Source of the DNA: Apis mellifera
Taxonomy: Eukaryota > Arthropoda > Insecta > Hymenoptera > Apidae
Assembly: GCF_003254395.2 (NCBI RefSeq)
Contig: NC_037650.1
Location: forward strand, 10,044,071 to 10,108,070
Direction of reading: 5' to 3'
DNA: 64,000 nucleotides
In this document: in pieces, positions 52,821-64,000 of the stretch
Numbering within the stretch: position 1 is the stretch's first letter
Layout: the number at the start of each line of letters is the position of its first letter
Made by a program: the position numbers and the translations under genes
Notes under the pieces: model-generated
What the model saw: only the letters and a program-made list of their open reading frames with translations
Told to the model about the DNA's origin: nothing
Databases searched by the model: none

Positions 52821-55800
52821 CGTCCCAATGACGATCGAAAAGGCCGTTGTCGCGAAGAATTTTGCAATTCCTCTGATAAACGTTATATTGTACCATTTAA
52901 ATGGTACACAAGTTATAGATAATCAATTTATAACACATATTTTACATTCAAACATGTTATGTCAATTCTTCATCGTAGTAGAATGCGCGTTCCCACCCAC
53001 GTTGTTAAAGCAATTTAGTTCAAAGGACACACTTCCGTTAGAAATGATCTTTTCACTGGCATAGATATTTCAATAAATAGAATCGTATGGATATCACTAT
53101 TTTCATTAACATGATAGAAATTTAACAAATCGTATTTAAATTGTTGGACAATTGTATTATTTTTTTGCGCAACGTGTCTGCTGTCCTGCTTTTATCATGG
53201 AAAGGTTGTCGTCGATATCATTGTACTTGAAGCACGCCAACGGTGGAAGCACGTGTCGGGGGTAAATAAGCAATAACACGCCACCACAGTGCATGTGCAC
53301 TTAATATGTACTAAGAGCGTCGCATGAATCTGTCTTTTCGATGCAATTCAGACAAAAGTGTATTATTGACTAACCGTGTTTTCCAAGGTTAAAGAATTAG
53401 GAAACGGTTAATTCTGTCGATGAAAGTCAAGGATTCTTTGTATCAATTTCTTGATAAACACAAAAGCTATCTATTCAGCTTTTTATGATCGTAATTGTTA
53501 GTAGGTTCGAAGTTCCACCTGTCACGCGGTTTTGTCTAGTTTCCTTTGCCGCGACTCGCAACTCTGGCGATATCCTAGGGCGACGGATTACACGCAATCT
53601 GAGGTCAACAGTATTCGTCACCATTTACATATTTTGCATTTGTGAATATCTTCATTAAAGAATTATTCAAAAACTTTAAGGAATTTCTTTTTCGAGTTAG
53701 AATTATTTGTGCACCTGTTTATCGCGTCAAATAATGCAAAATTTATTGCGTGGTCCACAATGGTTGGCGCGTAACACACACAGACACATATAAAGAAATA
53801 CTTGTATACACGATGATACAGAGAGCAGACACACGCGGGCGTTTTCACGTGTACAACACACACGCGAAAGAGTGCACGCGCGCGCACTCGTGGCCGTTCG
53901 CTCGTTTGCGAGTACGTTTAGAGGAAATATGTAGAGAGGTAGAGAAAAAGAGAGAGGGACAGGCGATGCACACGCAGGTGGGTGGTTGAACCCCTCTTAT
54001 CACTAATAAGCACGATATAAAGGCGGTCTGCTTCGGGTAAATAGGCTATTGTCAAGGGCAGGACAATTTTTTTCATGCGCAATAGTAGGCACATCAAAAC
54101 ACGGCAGCATTCCAGGTCGATGCGAGAACACACTCCTCTTCCCACACCCCTTATACATATATCGAGCACTTTGCGAAAACACACAAATGGAATTCACGAT
54201 GTGGTGAATAACACTGTAGCATTACGCATGATGTGTCCTAAACGCAGCTTTCAATTGGACATACGCGAAATCTGTTCACTACAATCACATCTGCTTGAGG
54301 TGAAAAATTCGGGTCTCCTTTCGTACCCACCATCCCTCTCTCCCCTTTCCGCCCGCGTGCGAGCGACAAATACCGCGTCACTGTGATCACAAACGTGTGG
54401 TTTAACTGTTTTCTTTGATAATTAACTTAAAGATCACACGCTTTCACGGTTTCTTTCGTACACGTCGACGTTCACAAACGACACGCACGTATCTTGAACT
54501 TTTTTCCGTCGCACGCCTAGACAGCTAAATAGGCGCTCATGTCCATCTTGTAAAGGTCATGTGTATGGTAAGCTCCGCAGTTGTAAACAAGATGTACGCA
54601 GGCGCTAACCGCTCGAATGGCAGCGACGGCGGCGACTCGATACGCGATACGCCACGACCGTAAATACACATACGTACGTACGTATTTACGTACACATGCG
54701 GTTGTCTCCTTTCAATGGCGTAACTATCGTATCAACTAAATACCGTATTGCGGTAAATTTTTCTGAAGATCGTTTTAATTGAATTATGTTCTTTTAACAA
54801 ATATAAATTATCGATAGATTTATTACTATATCAACGAATATTTATCTATTTTTATTGTTTAATTTGTTTGTGAATTTTTAATTTGAAATAATTTGAAAAA
54901 TTTTTTTTATGGTTATATATCTTTACGAAAAATTTATTATTTTATCTGTGATAATAAGGTTATATATATGAATCGAAGAATAAATAAAATAACAAGTATG
55001 ATAAATAATAATATACGTAAAAAATACACGCGATATCATGACAATATTAGTTTTAAATTACGCCACTTTTGTTACGCCATTGCTTTCTTTAATATCTCAC
55101 ACTACATAGAACGTCATAATATAGAGACGTATGCTTACATGAACACGTATGCGTACTTTCAAGTCAAGGTGGACGACTATGGATACACGCATTTCGCTCG
55201 CGTAGTTCTGGGTATTGGATCCTCATCGGCAGGGTCGTTTGTAAACACATACATAAGCATAAATAAATTCCTTTAGATTAATTGTCTATACTAATCGTTT
55301 TTAATACAGTGTTGAAGAATAAAGTATAGTTTCTAATGAAGAATGATATATAATGTTACACAACTTGAAAAAGTAAACCTATTTTGATGTACTTTAAATT
55401 TATATGAAACTATAAAGTAAAAATAAATAAATATAAATTAGTCATATATTTTCGTGATGTTATAATAATATATATATTAATAATTAATAAAATACATATT
55501 TTAGCGAAAATAAGTACTCGATATTCATATATAAAATCCAAAGTTCGTACTTGCTTAAATTTGAAATTTTTTGTTTATGATTCATATCGCGTGTATGGTT
55601 ATTTAGTAATTATTCAAGGCATTAGCCTTATGATAATTAATGTATTCAAAAGGATATTAAATATTAATAAAATTTAAATAATTAGTCATAATAGTTATAT
55701 TTATAACAAAAATATAAGATATTTATTTCTTTGTATTATAAAATAAAGATTTCATTTTAATCTTATACATAATAATTACGATAATGATATACAATATATC

Positions 55801-56291
55801 TTGGATTACATTACATGAACTATTTTTATTCAAATATTTCTTATTTAAACATTTGTTAAAATTGCAAAAATTAATTCAATATAATTGCTAAAAATAAAAT
55901 TTAGCTTTGAACTGAATATTGTTTACAATTATAAATTCAAAAAATGTAAGATAATTTTTGATTTAATTATTGTAAAAAATTTATCAAGTAATTACTATAC
56001 GTTATCAAGTAATTACTATACTTTTGTCAATATTATTTTCATACTCTAATATAAACTTAAAAAGTGATGACTTAATGAACTATTTTATAAAGAATAATAG
56101 TTTTATCTCTTATTATTATAATACTTTTCAAATCTATAGTTTAATATTTAGTCTATTAATTATTGAAACTATATATATGCAAATATATGAGATTTATTAT
56201 ATCAAAATTATATTTAATTTGTACTGAGTATTGTTAATAATTTTAATTAACAATTTAATAAAAAAATGTTTCAGTCATAGGTAAATATACC
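52821..56291. other. IRS 5' region and IRS-aub intergenic DNA
   Basis: About 3.5 kb between the IRS start codon and the upstream PIWI gene's stop codon. 53200-54720 is GC-richer with CpG and (CA)n-like words and is the likely IRS promoter and first-exon region. A possible UTR acceptor, TTTATCAG, lies near 52871-52878. 54760-56290 is very AT-rich. Frames such as 54893-55276 and 56024-56227 (plus) have no recognisable content. Confidence 0.45.
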
Positions 56292-59200
56292 TCACAAATA
56301 ATATAATGTGTCTGCAAGTGATAAATGTGGTTCTTGTTGTATATTTTGACCAACAAGAGAAACAAGTTTATGTGCATATTGACAAGGAGCAGGTACTTTT
56401 ATAGTACCAGGCCAATTATAATATAAATGACAGAGCTTATATGTTAATCGTTGTATATGATCAGGTTTCATCTTTTTATTGTCATAAATGACAATATAGT
56501 GAGTAGGTGATACTGTACCTTGACGTATATTCTGAGAAACTAAAAAGAAATCATAGAGAGCTGGTTTTGTTATATGAGAATCCACAATTGTTCCTGGTGG
56601 AGGATTTTTTAGTCCTGTAGACTAAATATATAATTTTATTTGTATAGATAAAAAATTTAATCTGTTAATATTTAATTTTTTTTTTTAAACTTACAGATAT
56701 TTCAAATAACCGTGTATTAATACGTTTCTGAACTACTATTACGGTTAATGTTGGTTGATAATTTATTTCTATAGTTTTAAATGTTGCTAATAATTGTTTT
56801 ACTTCATATTTAGCAACTGTATCTAATTGTCCATCGCCAACTCCATCTCGGTACACAATAATACGATCTGGATAACGTTTATTTCGCTACAATATAAAAA
56901 AATAATAATATAAATAATAATAAAATAATAATAAAATAAATAAAATAAAAATAATAATTAATAATAATATAATATAATTAATGGTAATAATATTTACAAA
57001 TATAATAAATATACATATATACATAAATGAATATTACTTACTCTATAATAAGCCTTTATTGCTGAAATTAAACATATTTGCAATATATCAACTAACTCTT
57101 GATGTTTACCTTGTAGGCAAATTTTACTATGCCAAGATGTTAATAATTTATCTAAGCTTGCTACAAAACCAGCTACACTACCTTTCATTGATTGGCCAAC
57201 GCCTGCATGATATACATCTATTCCACATATCATACAATGATCCTATATTGCAATAAAATTTAATATTATATGTCTTTAAAATTAAAAAAAATTATAAATA
57301 TTTGTATACCATAGGTATAGCTAATGCCCAAAGTGCTCCACCTAATTTACAATTAATTTGTAAAGCAATTTTTTCTGTTATACTCTTTAATTTATCACCA
57401 CGAGAAATAGTTCTAGACATAATGACTTGAGAAGGTACAGGCATTTCTACGCAGCATACTCTAGACATCAAAAAATATATTTTTAATTTGAAAAAAATCT
57501 TAATATATATGTATAAAATATTTTACCTTTTCACTGCAGAATATCTATCAGTTCTATTTGTAGGAAATACAATGACCATTAAATTAACTGTTTGGTCAAT
57601 ATTTTTCTTCAATGCTTGTACATATGTTTCAATTCTATCATCTCTTAGACAAATCATCTGTGGTTCTCTCACATTCATACCTATAACTTTTGCAACATTT
57701 TTTAACATACCAACAAACTCTTGTGTACATCTTGTATCTTTTTGACAATATAAAACACACCAATGATTCAAATTAGGCTAAAAATATAATTATCTTAAAT
57801 ATTAGATTATGTTATCAACATATAATATATAAAAACATACTTACAGTTCTTAAAACAGTATTTCTACATACTGCAGAACTCCATTCTGCAGGCTTTGCCG
57901 GTGGTGGTATAAATTTTGTATTAGCAAATTGTATTTGTTCAGGTCCAAAAACTCTACCTGTAAATTCTGCTATATCAGATTCCAATTCTAAACCCCATTC
58001 AGATAATATTTCTCGTGGTACACTATTACTTCGTACTTGTTCTACAAAATGTCTGAATACATCACATCGGGCATTGGGAGACATTTTAGTCAATGAATCA
58101 AGATCTTTCATTACTCTAAAATCTGAACGAATACTGTCGCTCAAACTTGCTAAGTAACATAATTCAGGAACCAACAATATCAATTGTTCTTGTGTCTGCA
58201 TTTAAAATTTGTAGAATGCAAGTAATTGACATTTATGTTTCATATTTAGTTGATTTCGTCATTAAAATAAAATTACTCACTTCACCAGTAGATAATTTAT
58301 TTTTGGCACAATGTACTAAAAGTGGTTGACCATTATCTGTTATTTCTAAATTCCAATGTAATTTATAGTAATTTATTAAAGAAATTTTGTCAGTTCCTTT
58401 ATCAAATTCATATGTAGGATTTTTATCCCATGCAATATCATCAATACGATAAGTTTTATTGTTATATCTTGTAAAAACTGATAATCCAATTAATTCTCTT
58501 ATAATGATATCTTTAAAATTTGGTTTTCCTCCAAACTTCATCCTGCATCATGTATTTTATGATAAGAAAAAATTAATTTCATAATATTAAAATTTAAATA
58601 AAATTATTAATTAATCTTACATTATATCACGTACTGTTTCTGTCCGCATGACACGATGTCGTGCATCTATGCATAATTTTAAACCTCCATCATATTCATT
58701 GATAGCTGTGACATATCCTGGCCATACTTCTAATTTATGTTGAGGTACACAATGTATTCCTTTTGGATTAAAACTATGTTGACCAATGCGAACTAAACTA
58801 AGAGCTCGCATAACACGACCAAGTAATACATTAAAAAATGGAATATTTTCAGATATACTTTGTTGTTTTTTATATATCACTTTCAATTCCACTTTTGATT
58901 CATCCATAGGATGTATAGATGTAAAAAGATTTATCTAAAAATTATATTATATTATATAATAATAGAAATCTATTATTTTTTAACTTAATCATTAACAAAT
59001 TTTTATAGAATATGGTTTTATAAACTTTAAGTCCTTTCTATTTGTATATATTTGTATATTTTGATTTTCATTACTTACATCCTGTTTTAATTTTTGTGGT
59101 AGATAAAGTGTTACTCCATCAAATACTTTTGTTCGTCCAAGTGCTTGTACATGTTGATTAAGAAGTTTTCTACGAAGTGGTCTTGAATCAATGTCAGGAT

Positions 59201-60388
59201 TAAATTTAACTTCATAATTAAATAGTCCTTTTGCAGGATCTAACTTAAGGTTAATATAGTTAGCACCCAATTGTATTCTAAAAATTGATTACTATTCTCT
59301 AACCTATATTTAAATTTTGTTGTAATTATTAATTACATATACAAATATATATATTGATACTTACGGCTCCCCCTCAGTTCCTTGATGAGACATTGGTTTA
59401 CATGATGCTTCAGATTTAGGTTTATTTTCTTGTATCGTAATATCAGATAATTTACCTACTACTCCTGCATCATCAGAAGAATTTTTAGCAATGTTCGGTT
59501 GTTGAAGACTTGTTTCATTTAAACTATAAAAAATATTTTCTTCTGCTATTTACATGTTAAATATCTTTTTTTATAATATTTTTGTAGTATTTCTTTTTTT
59601 TAAAACAAAAGATTTTTTAAATGAAAAATAAATTTGAATTACATAACTTGATTGATAATATAATAAATATTCTATTGAACATTTTATTCTTTTTATTACA
59701 ATAAAAATATTTTTAATATTATATATAATGATTTAAAAATTATTGCTTATTTTTAATATATAATTCAATTTATTGAAAACAATACTTTACTTATTAAACA
59801 ATAATTACTTATTAAATACTTTACTTATTTGTCTTAATAATTACATTGTCTTAATTAATTAAATTTTACAATATCTATTATTATTTATAATATATTTAAT
59901 AATTATATAATATTATATTGTAAATTTATTATAATAAAAATATTGAAATATACTAAAATATATAAATATATAAGATAAATATTTGAAAAATATAATAAAA
60001 TAAATCAAATTCAAATAATATTTAAATGAATTCTAATATTTAATACTTCAGCTTTTATATAATATCTCATTATATATGAAGAATCCCAAAAATATTGGAA
60101 TATCCGTAAATTGGAGATTCCTGAGTTGATTTCAAACATTTTTCTTTGCAAAAATTTTTATTATGACTTTGCTAATACATTGTTAACAAAAAATACTAAC
60201 TAATTAAAATATGTAGCCTAGTTGAACTGCAACTTATAATATTATATCAACAATCAAATGTGTTGAAATTACCTTGAAATTACCTCAAGAATTTTCAGTT
60301 TACGAATGTTTCAACATTGGACTCAGTATATCTAATAAGATAAAAATTTTTATGATTTTAATTTTACACATGTTTCTTATTATATTAT

Positions 60389-60443
<55 letters not shown>

Positions 60444-60804
60444 GTATATATTTATATAATAATTAAAATACATACCTAGTTGCTTTAAGTCTACTAAGCA
60501 AAGATCCTCTACCTGAACTAATTGTTTGTATTGGTTTAGACTGTAATGTTTCACTAGATTTCATTTCTTTTAATATTTGCAACAAACTAGCTCTTCCACG
60601 TCCTATTGTAGAACTTGATGGAATTTCAATTACAGATTGAAGATTAAATTCTGTTTGGTTTTTTGATTCTTTGGCATTATTACTTGCATTTAATGTAGAT
60701 GATATCCCTTGTAATATTTCTTCATTTTCAACTTTTTCTTTTTCTTTTAAAAGTTTTAATAAAATACTTCCTCTTCCTTTGCCAAATTGCTTATCTGCTT
60801 CCAT
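56292..60804 (-). CDS. aub: PIWI-clade Argonaute, Aubergine-like piRNA slicer
   Basis: Exons: 60476..60804, (60304..60331 candidate), 59365..59522, 59079..59277, 58621..58934, 58281..58542, 57845..58195, 57527..57777, 57310..57460, 57042..57242, 56695..56886, 56292..56621; 921 aa if the microexon is used. The N-terminus has three GRG motifs (residues 10-12, 68-71, 98-100), likely symmetric-dimethylarginine sites for Tudor proteins. A PAZ domain (about 260-400) is followed by a MID pocket with YSAVKRVCCVEMPVPSQVI. The PIWI domain has the DDH slicer triad: D690 (MICGIDVYH), D762 (VYRDGVGDG) and H853 (VSPTHY), and ends DTLYYL. Known family role: piRNA-guided transposon silencing in germline nuage. 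All junctions are GT-AG and in phase except the first, where exon 1 (phase 2) does not fit the obvious acceptor of exon 59365..59522. It could be Piwi rather than Aub, since insect paralogues are hard to separate by eye. Confidence 0.92.
60304..60331 (-). CDS. aub: candidate 28-nt microexon of the PIWI gene
   Basis: It lies between an ATCTTATTAG acceptor (60332-60333) and a GTAAAC donor (60298-60303). Taken with exon 1 ending AG, it reads R-YTESNVETF and ends in phase 0, exactly what the next exon (TTA AAT GAA...) requires. The alternative is that exon 3 begins at 59508 through an AAG acceptor, which also restores frame without a microexon. Only transcript data can decide. Confidence 0.45.
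60388..60446. repeat. (TA)n microsatellite in a PIWI-gene intron
   Basis: About 55 bp of nearly pure TA dinucleotides between exon 1 and the candidate microexon. Confidence 0.9.
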
Positions 60805-61766
60805 TTTTCCTAAATATATTAAGAAAATATAAAGACATTTTATTTTATAATAAAATTCTGTTTTATTTTAATTTTATAATAATTTATATATACATATGAT
60901 ATATACAATTTATATATTATAAATAAAAAAAACAAACAAAATATAATAATAAATATATAACATACAAAATATATAAAAATAATCATTATCAAATTAGTTA
61001 TATTGGTATTTCTTGAATGAAAAATATAAAAATATTAAAATATAATATTAAATATATATAATGAAAATTGATAAAAATATGATAAAATAATTACTAGTAA
61101 ATATATATAATATTATTTTATAATAATTTTTTTGTAATATTTTATTATTGAGAATTAGGAGAGAAAATTAAATAATTTAATATTAAAATATAGAAACAGA
61201 ACTTAAAATATAAAATTTAAATACAAATAACTTTTAAAAATATTTTTCTTTTTTTTATAATATAATATAATATAATCATATTTTGGTATAATTATTTATA
61301 ATTAAATAAAGTAAAAATTTAGAAAATATTTGTAGAATTCAAATATATCATATTAAAGAAAATAAATAAATATAATATTATATTATAATAAAAAAAAAGG
61401 ATGAAATAAAATTAAATAAAAATGAATTAAAATATGTAATAATATATTTATTTAAGGTAAATAAATAATTAATATAATTATATATTAATATTCTTTTTCT
61501 TTACTTTTCAAAATAAATAATAATTTTTTGATAAAAAAACAAAAAAAATTAAATTATTAATAATTATTTATAAATAATAAGATTAACTTTATAATATACA
61601 AAAAATAATTTTTTATGATATATACCACATGGTATATTGATTTAAAATATCAATTTATTGATCAAAGTTTCAAATAATATTTTAAGATATATTTATTTAT
61701 TTTCAATTTATTAAAAAAATATAAATTATTAATTTAATTAATAACGTTAATCAATATTTTACTTAC

Positions 61767-61860
61767 CTTGATTAAAATTTTATTTTTTTTAAGAAATAAT
61801 ATTTACAAAGTATAACCGGCGTGTAGATAAGTACTAAATACTTTCAAAATGATAGTCCTT
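61767..61860 (-). other. inferred non-coding first exon and start region of the PIWI gene
   Basis: A strong minus-strand donor, CAAG|GTAAGT (exon end 61767), lies about 1 kb upstream of the coding start. Coding exon 1 has an acceptor, ATTTAG, at 60810-60811, leaving only five untranslated bases before the ATG. A GC-richer patch (about 61815-61850) precedes the donor. The exon's 5' limit is not visible, so the given end is approximate. Confidence 0.45.
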
Positions 61861-61882
61861 GTAGAAGATAAATAAACTAAGT

Positions 61883-61888
61883 CACGTG
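61883..61888. promoter_or_regulatory. E-box CACGTG upstream of the PIWI gene
   Basis: GTCACGTGAT sits just upstream of the inferred non-coding first exon. CACGTG is the palindromic site of bHLH-Zip proteins such as USF and Myc/Max. It is a six-base match only, but its position is promoter-proximal. Confidence 0.3.
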
Positions 61889-61889
61889 A

Positions 61890-64000
61890 TAGAGGCTACA
61901 ATCCTAGCTATTGGTTGATAACATTGTTGATAATTCGAGAATTTTAGTTCTGTATTGCTATAATGTTGCTCATTATGAAAATGAATTATATTTAAAATTT
62001 TATTATTTTTCAGATAATTTACTTTCTTTACTTTAATATATAAAAAAATAAAAAAGATATTAATATAAAAAAAAATTTATAATTCAAGATTGTAAACAAG
62101 TTTTTTTCCCTCTATTTTTAATTTTTAATTTTCATCATATTTTTTCATTTAATGATTTATTTAATAATAAAAGAGTTAAATAGATTTATTTCGAAATAGT
62201 ACTTCATATATAATTTTTTTTTAATTTTCTAATTTTTATATGTATTGAATATATTTAAAAACAAAATTTTGAAATTTTTAAAAATTTTTAAATACATATT
62301 ACATATCTTCATAAATATATATCTCTATTACATAATGTAAATTCTGTAATAATTTTAATTAATTATTCTTAATCATAAAAAAATGAAAATATATAATAGT
62401 TATAAATTATATTATAATAATTATAAATAAGTAAAATCAACATTTGTTTATTTTAAATAATAAATTTATTTTAAGTAACATATATATTTTCTACATATAA
62501 TTACAAAATATGAAACATAAACTGTTTACCAGAGAATTTTTTAAGAATTTTTTATGATTATTTTTATGAAATATGATATGATTATTATGATAATAATGAT
62601 TTCAATTTCTAATATAAACAAGAAGAGTAAATAATGAAAGAAGGACAAGATAAAAATTTTTGAATCAGCGCCATCTCTGGAATGCCTCGAAACAAATATG
62701 ATAATGAGAAAATAAAAAAAGAGTAGAGTTGGATTAAAAATTAATCATCAATGTTATCTTTTGTAGATCAAAGACATCTCTTTAAAAATTATCTTTCTAA
62801 AAGCATTCAAGAGATGGCATTATTAGTCATTTTTACTATATCTCTTTCCTTTTTCTATTATTATGTCCTCTTTATATTTATGTTTCATTAGTATTCTAGA
62901 GATGGCGCTGATTGTCTAATTTTTACCCTAACTTTATTCTTCTCGCATTAATCTTTATTGATATTTAAAAAATTTTAAGAATTTCTTAAAATAATGAGAT
63001 TAAAACGTAGAATACTAATTTAGAAATCGAAAAACTCAATTGTATTATATTTTTAATATAAGATTATTCTATATAAGTTTCTTGTGATAAATATTTTAGT
63101 AGAAATAAAATTTTTTATTTCTACTGAATAATTTGATTTGAAAATAAAATGTTGCAAAATTAATAAGTAGACAAATAAATTATAAAAATAAATTTGTTCG
63201 TGCAAAGCATTTAAAATAATTTTTATATAAGAGTATTTTAATCTTTTCTATTCGATTAACTTTCTAATTTCAAATTGGGTATTTCGGCAAATTTAATCAA
63301 TTACGCATGATTAGCATTAATAAAACTTTATTATTGATATTCATTGAACTTTAAGTATATATATGTAATATATATATATATATTTATTTATTTATAGTCA
63401 ATTATTTACAAGAGTCACGTTTTCGTATTAATTAATTAAAATAGAATTATTACAATAAACTATAAAGTAAATCAAACAACAATTAATCGGTTATGAGAAG
63501 AATTCAATGTGATTCATTCTGCGAAACCGAGTGCACGATTTAAGAATCCGATGGCAAGATGTTTCTTACAATTTGAGCTAAGCTGTATATCGTGCATGTC
63601 GTATGGTCATTCTTTCTATACACACATATCGTATTCGACTTTTACCATTTTTAGATATGGCACTTGACGCATTAGTGCGCATCTCACGATGCCACGTTCG
63701 AATTTTTATTTTATTATCGAACGCGAGCTCGTGTGTGTAAATATTTTTCTAAATCGGATGCAATTTATATATCAATAATCTTTATGGATTTTAATAATCG
63801 TCTTGCGTAAAAAATTCCTATGCCTCCTTAGATATTACGGTGCGATCATTTACATCCATAGATTACGTAACGAACACGGGGATTTTTTTTTTTTTTGAAA
63901 AAAAAAGTTACTTTTTAATGGCCTGATTCTTTTATCACAGACCAGTTTCGTCTTTATCCATATCATGTTTCTCGACGATCGATGTTATCTATGCATCACA
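61890..64000. other. non-coding, no gene recognised
   Basis: Very AT-rich to about 63480, then a GC-richer tail (63490-63990) with no recognisable frame or RNA gene. The only structure seen is the motif family at 62663-62913. Confidence 0.5.
62663..62913. repeat. small motif family, two direct copies and one inverted copy
   Basis: GTATTCTAGAGATGGCGCTG at 62891-62910 is matched in inverted orientation at 62663-62685 (21 of 23 bases over the longer match) and in direct orientation, more diverged, at 62803-62824. The two direct copies share a following TTTTTAC word. Together they could be the ends of a small foldback element or repeated binding sites. Confidence 0.55.

Noticed and set aside
56024..56227. 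Possible second mitochondrial insertion (Ile/Tyr-rich frame)
   Set aside because: The composition resembles mtDNA, but I could not match any conserved mitochondrial protein block. Ordinary AT-rich intergenic DNA gives similar frames.

Overview
The window looks like nuclear DNA of a hymenopteran insect, most likely a honey bee (Apis). Three things point that way: very AT-rich sequence broken by short GC-richer, CpG-containing islands; three recognisable insect genes with short GT-AG introns; and a decayed, extremely AT-rich piece of mitochondrial cox3 that reads in the invertebrate mitochondrial code (TGA = Trp, AGA = Ser). The genus is an inference, not something read directly.

Layout. 1-14.3 kb is gene-poor: a degenerate tandem array (1.2-2.2 kb), a small Tc1/mariner-type MITE (3.17-3.46 kb), several GC-richer islands, and one possible lone plus-strand first coding exon (10.8 kb). 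14.6-16.25 kb (minus) holds a two-exon odd-skipped family zinc-finger gene with a GC-rich promoter and 5' region to about 17.0 kb. 17.3-45.2 kb is a long gene desert dominated by unrelated local tandem arrays (17.3, 21.2, 22.8, 26.2, 27.9 and 31.3 kb), a 0.3 kb GGAA polypurine block (37.2 kb), a nested inverted repeat (36.9 kb) and the mitochondrial insertion (37.9-38.4 kb). 45.3-52.8 kb (minus) is an insulin receptor substrate (chico/IRS) gene; I resolved eight constitutive coding exons and two phase-compatible candidate cassette exons. 56.3-60.8 kb (minus) is a PIWI-clade Argonaute, best matched to aubergine; I resolved eleven certain coding exons, one candidate 28-nt microexon and an inferred non-coding first exon ending at 61767. 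61.9-64 kb is AT-rich non-coding DNA with a small dispersed motif family.

Functionally the genes are unrelated. The first is a patterning transcription factor with a C-terminal Groucho-type repression motif. The second is the docking scaffold of insulin/TOR signalling, with nine YxxM PI3-kinase sites. The third is a slicer-competent piRNA protein. The last two are transcribed in the same direction with about 3.5 kb between them. All exon boundaries were derived by hand from GT/AG sites and reading-phase agreement; no alignment or transcript data were available.
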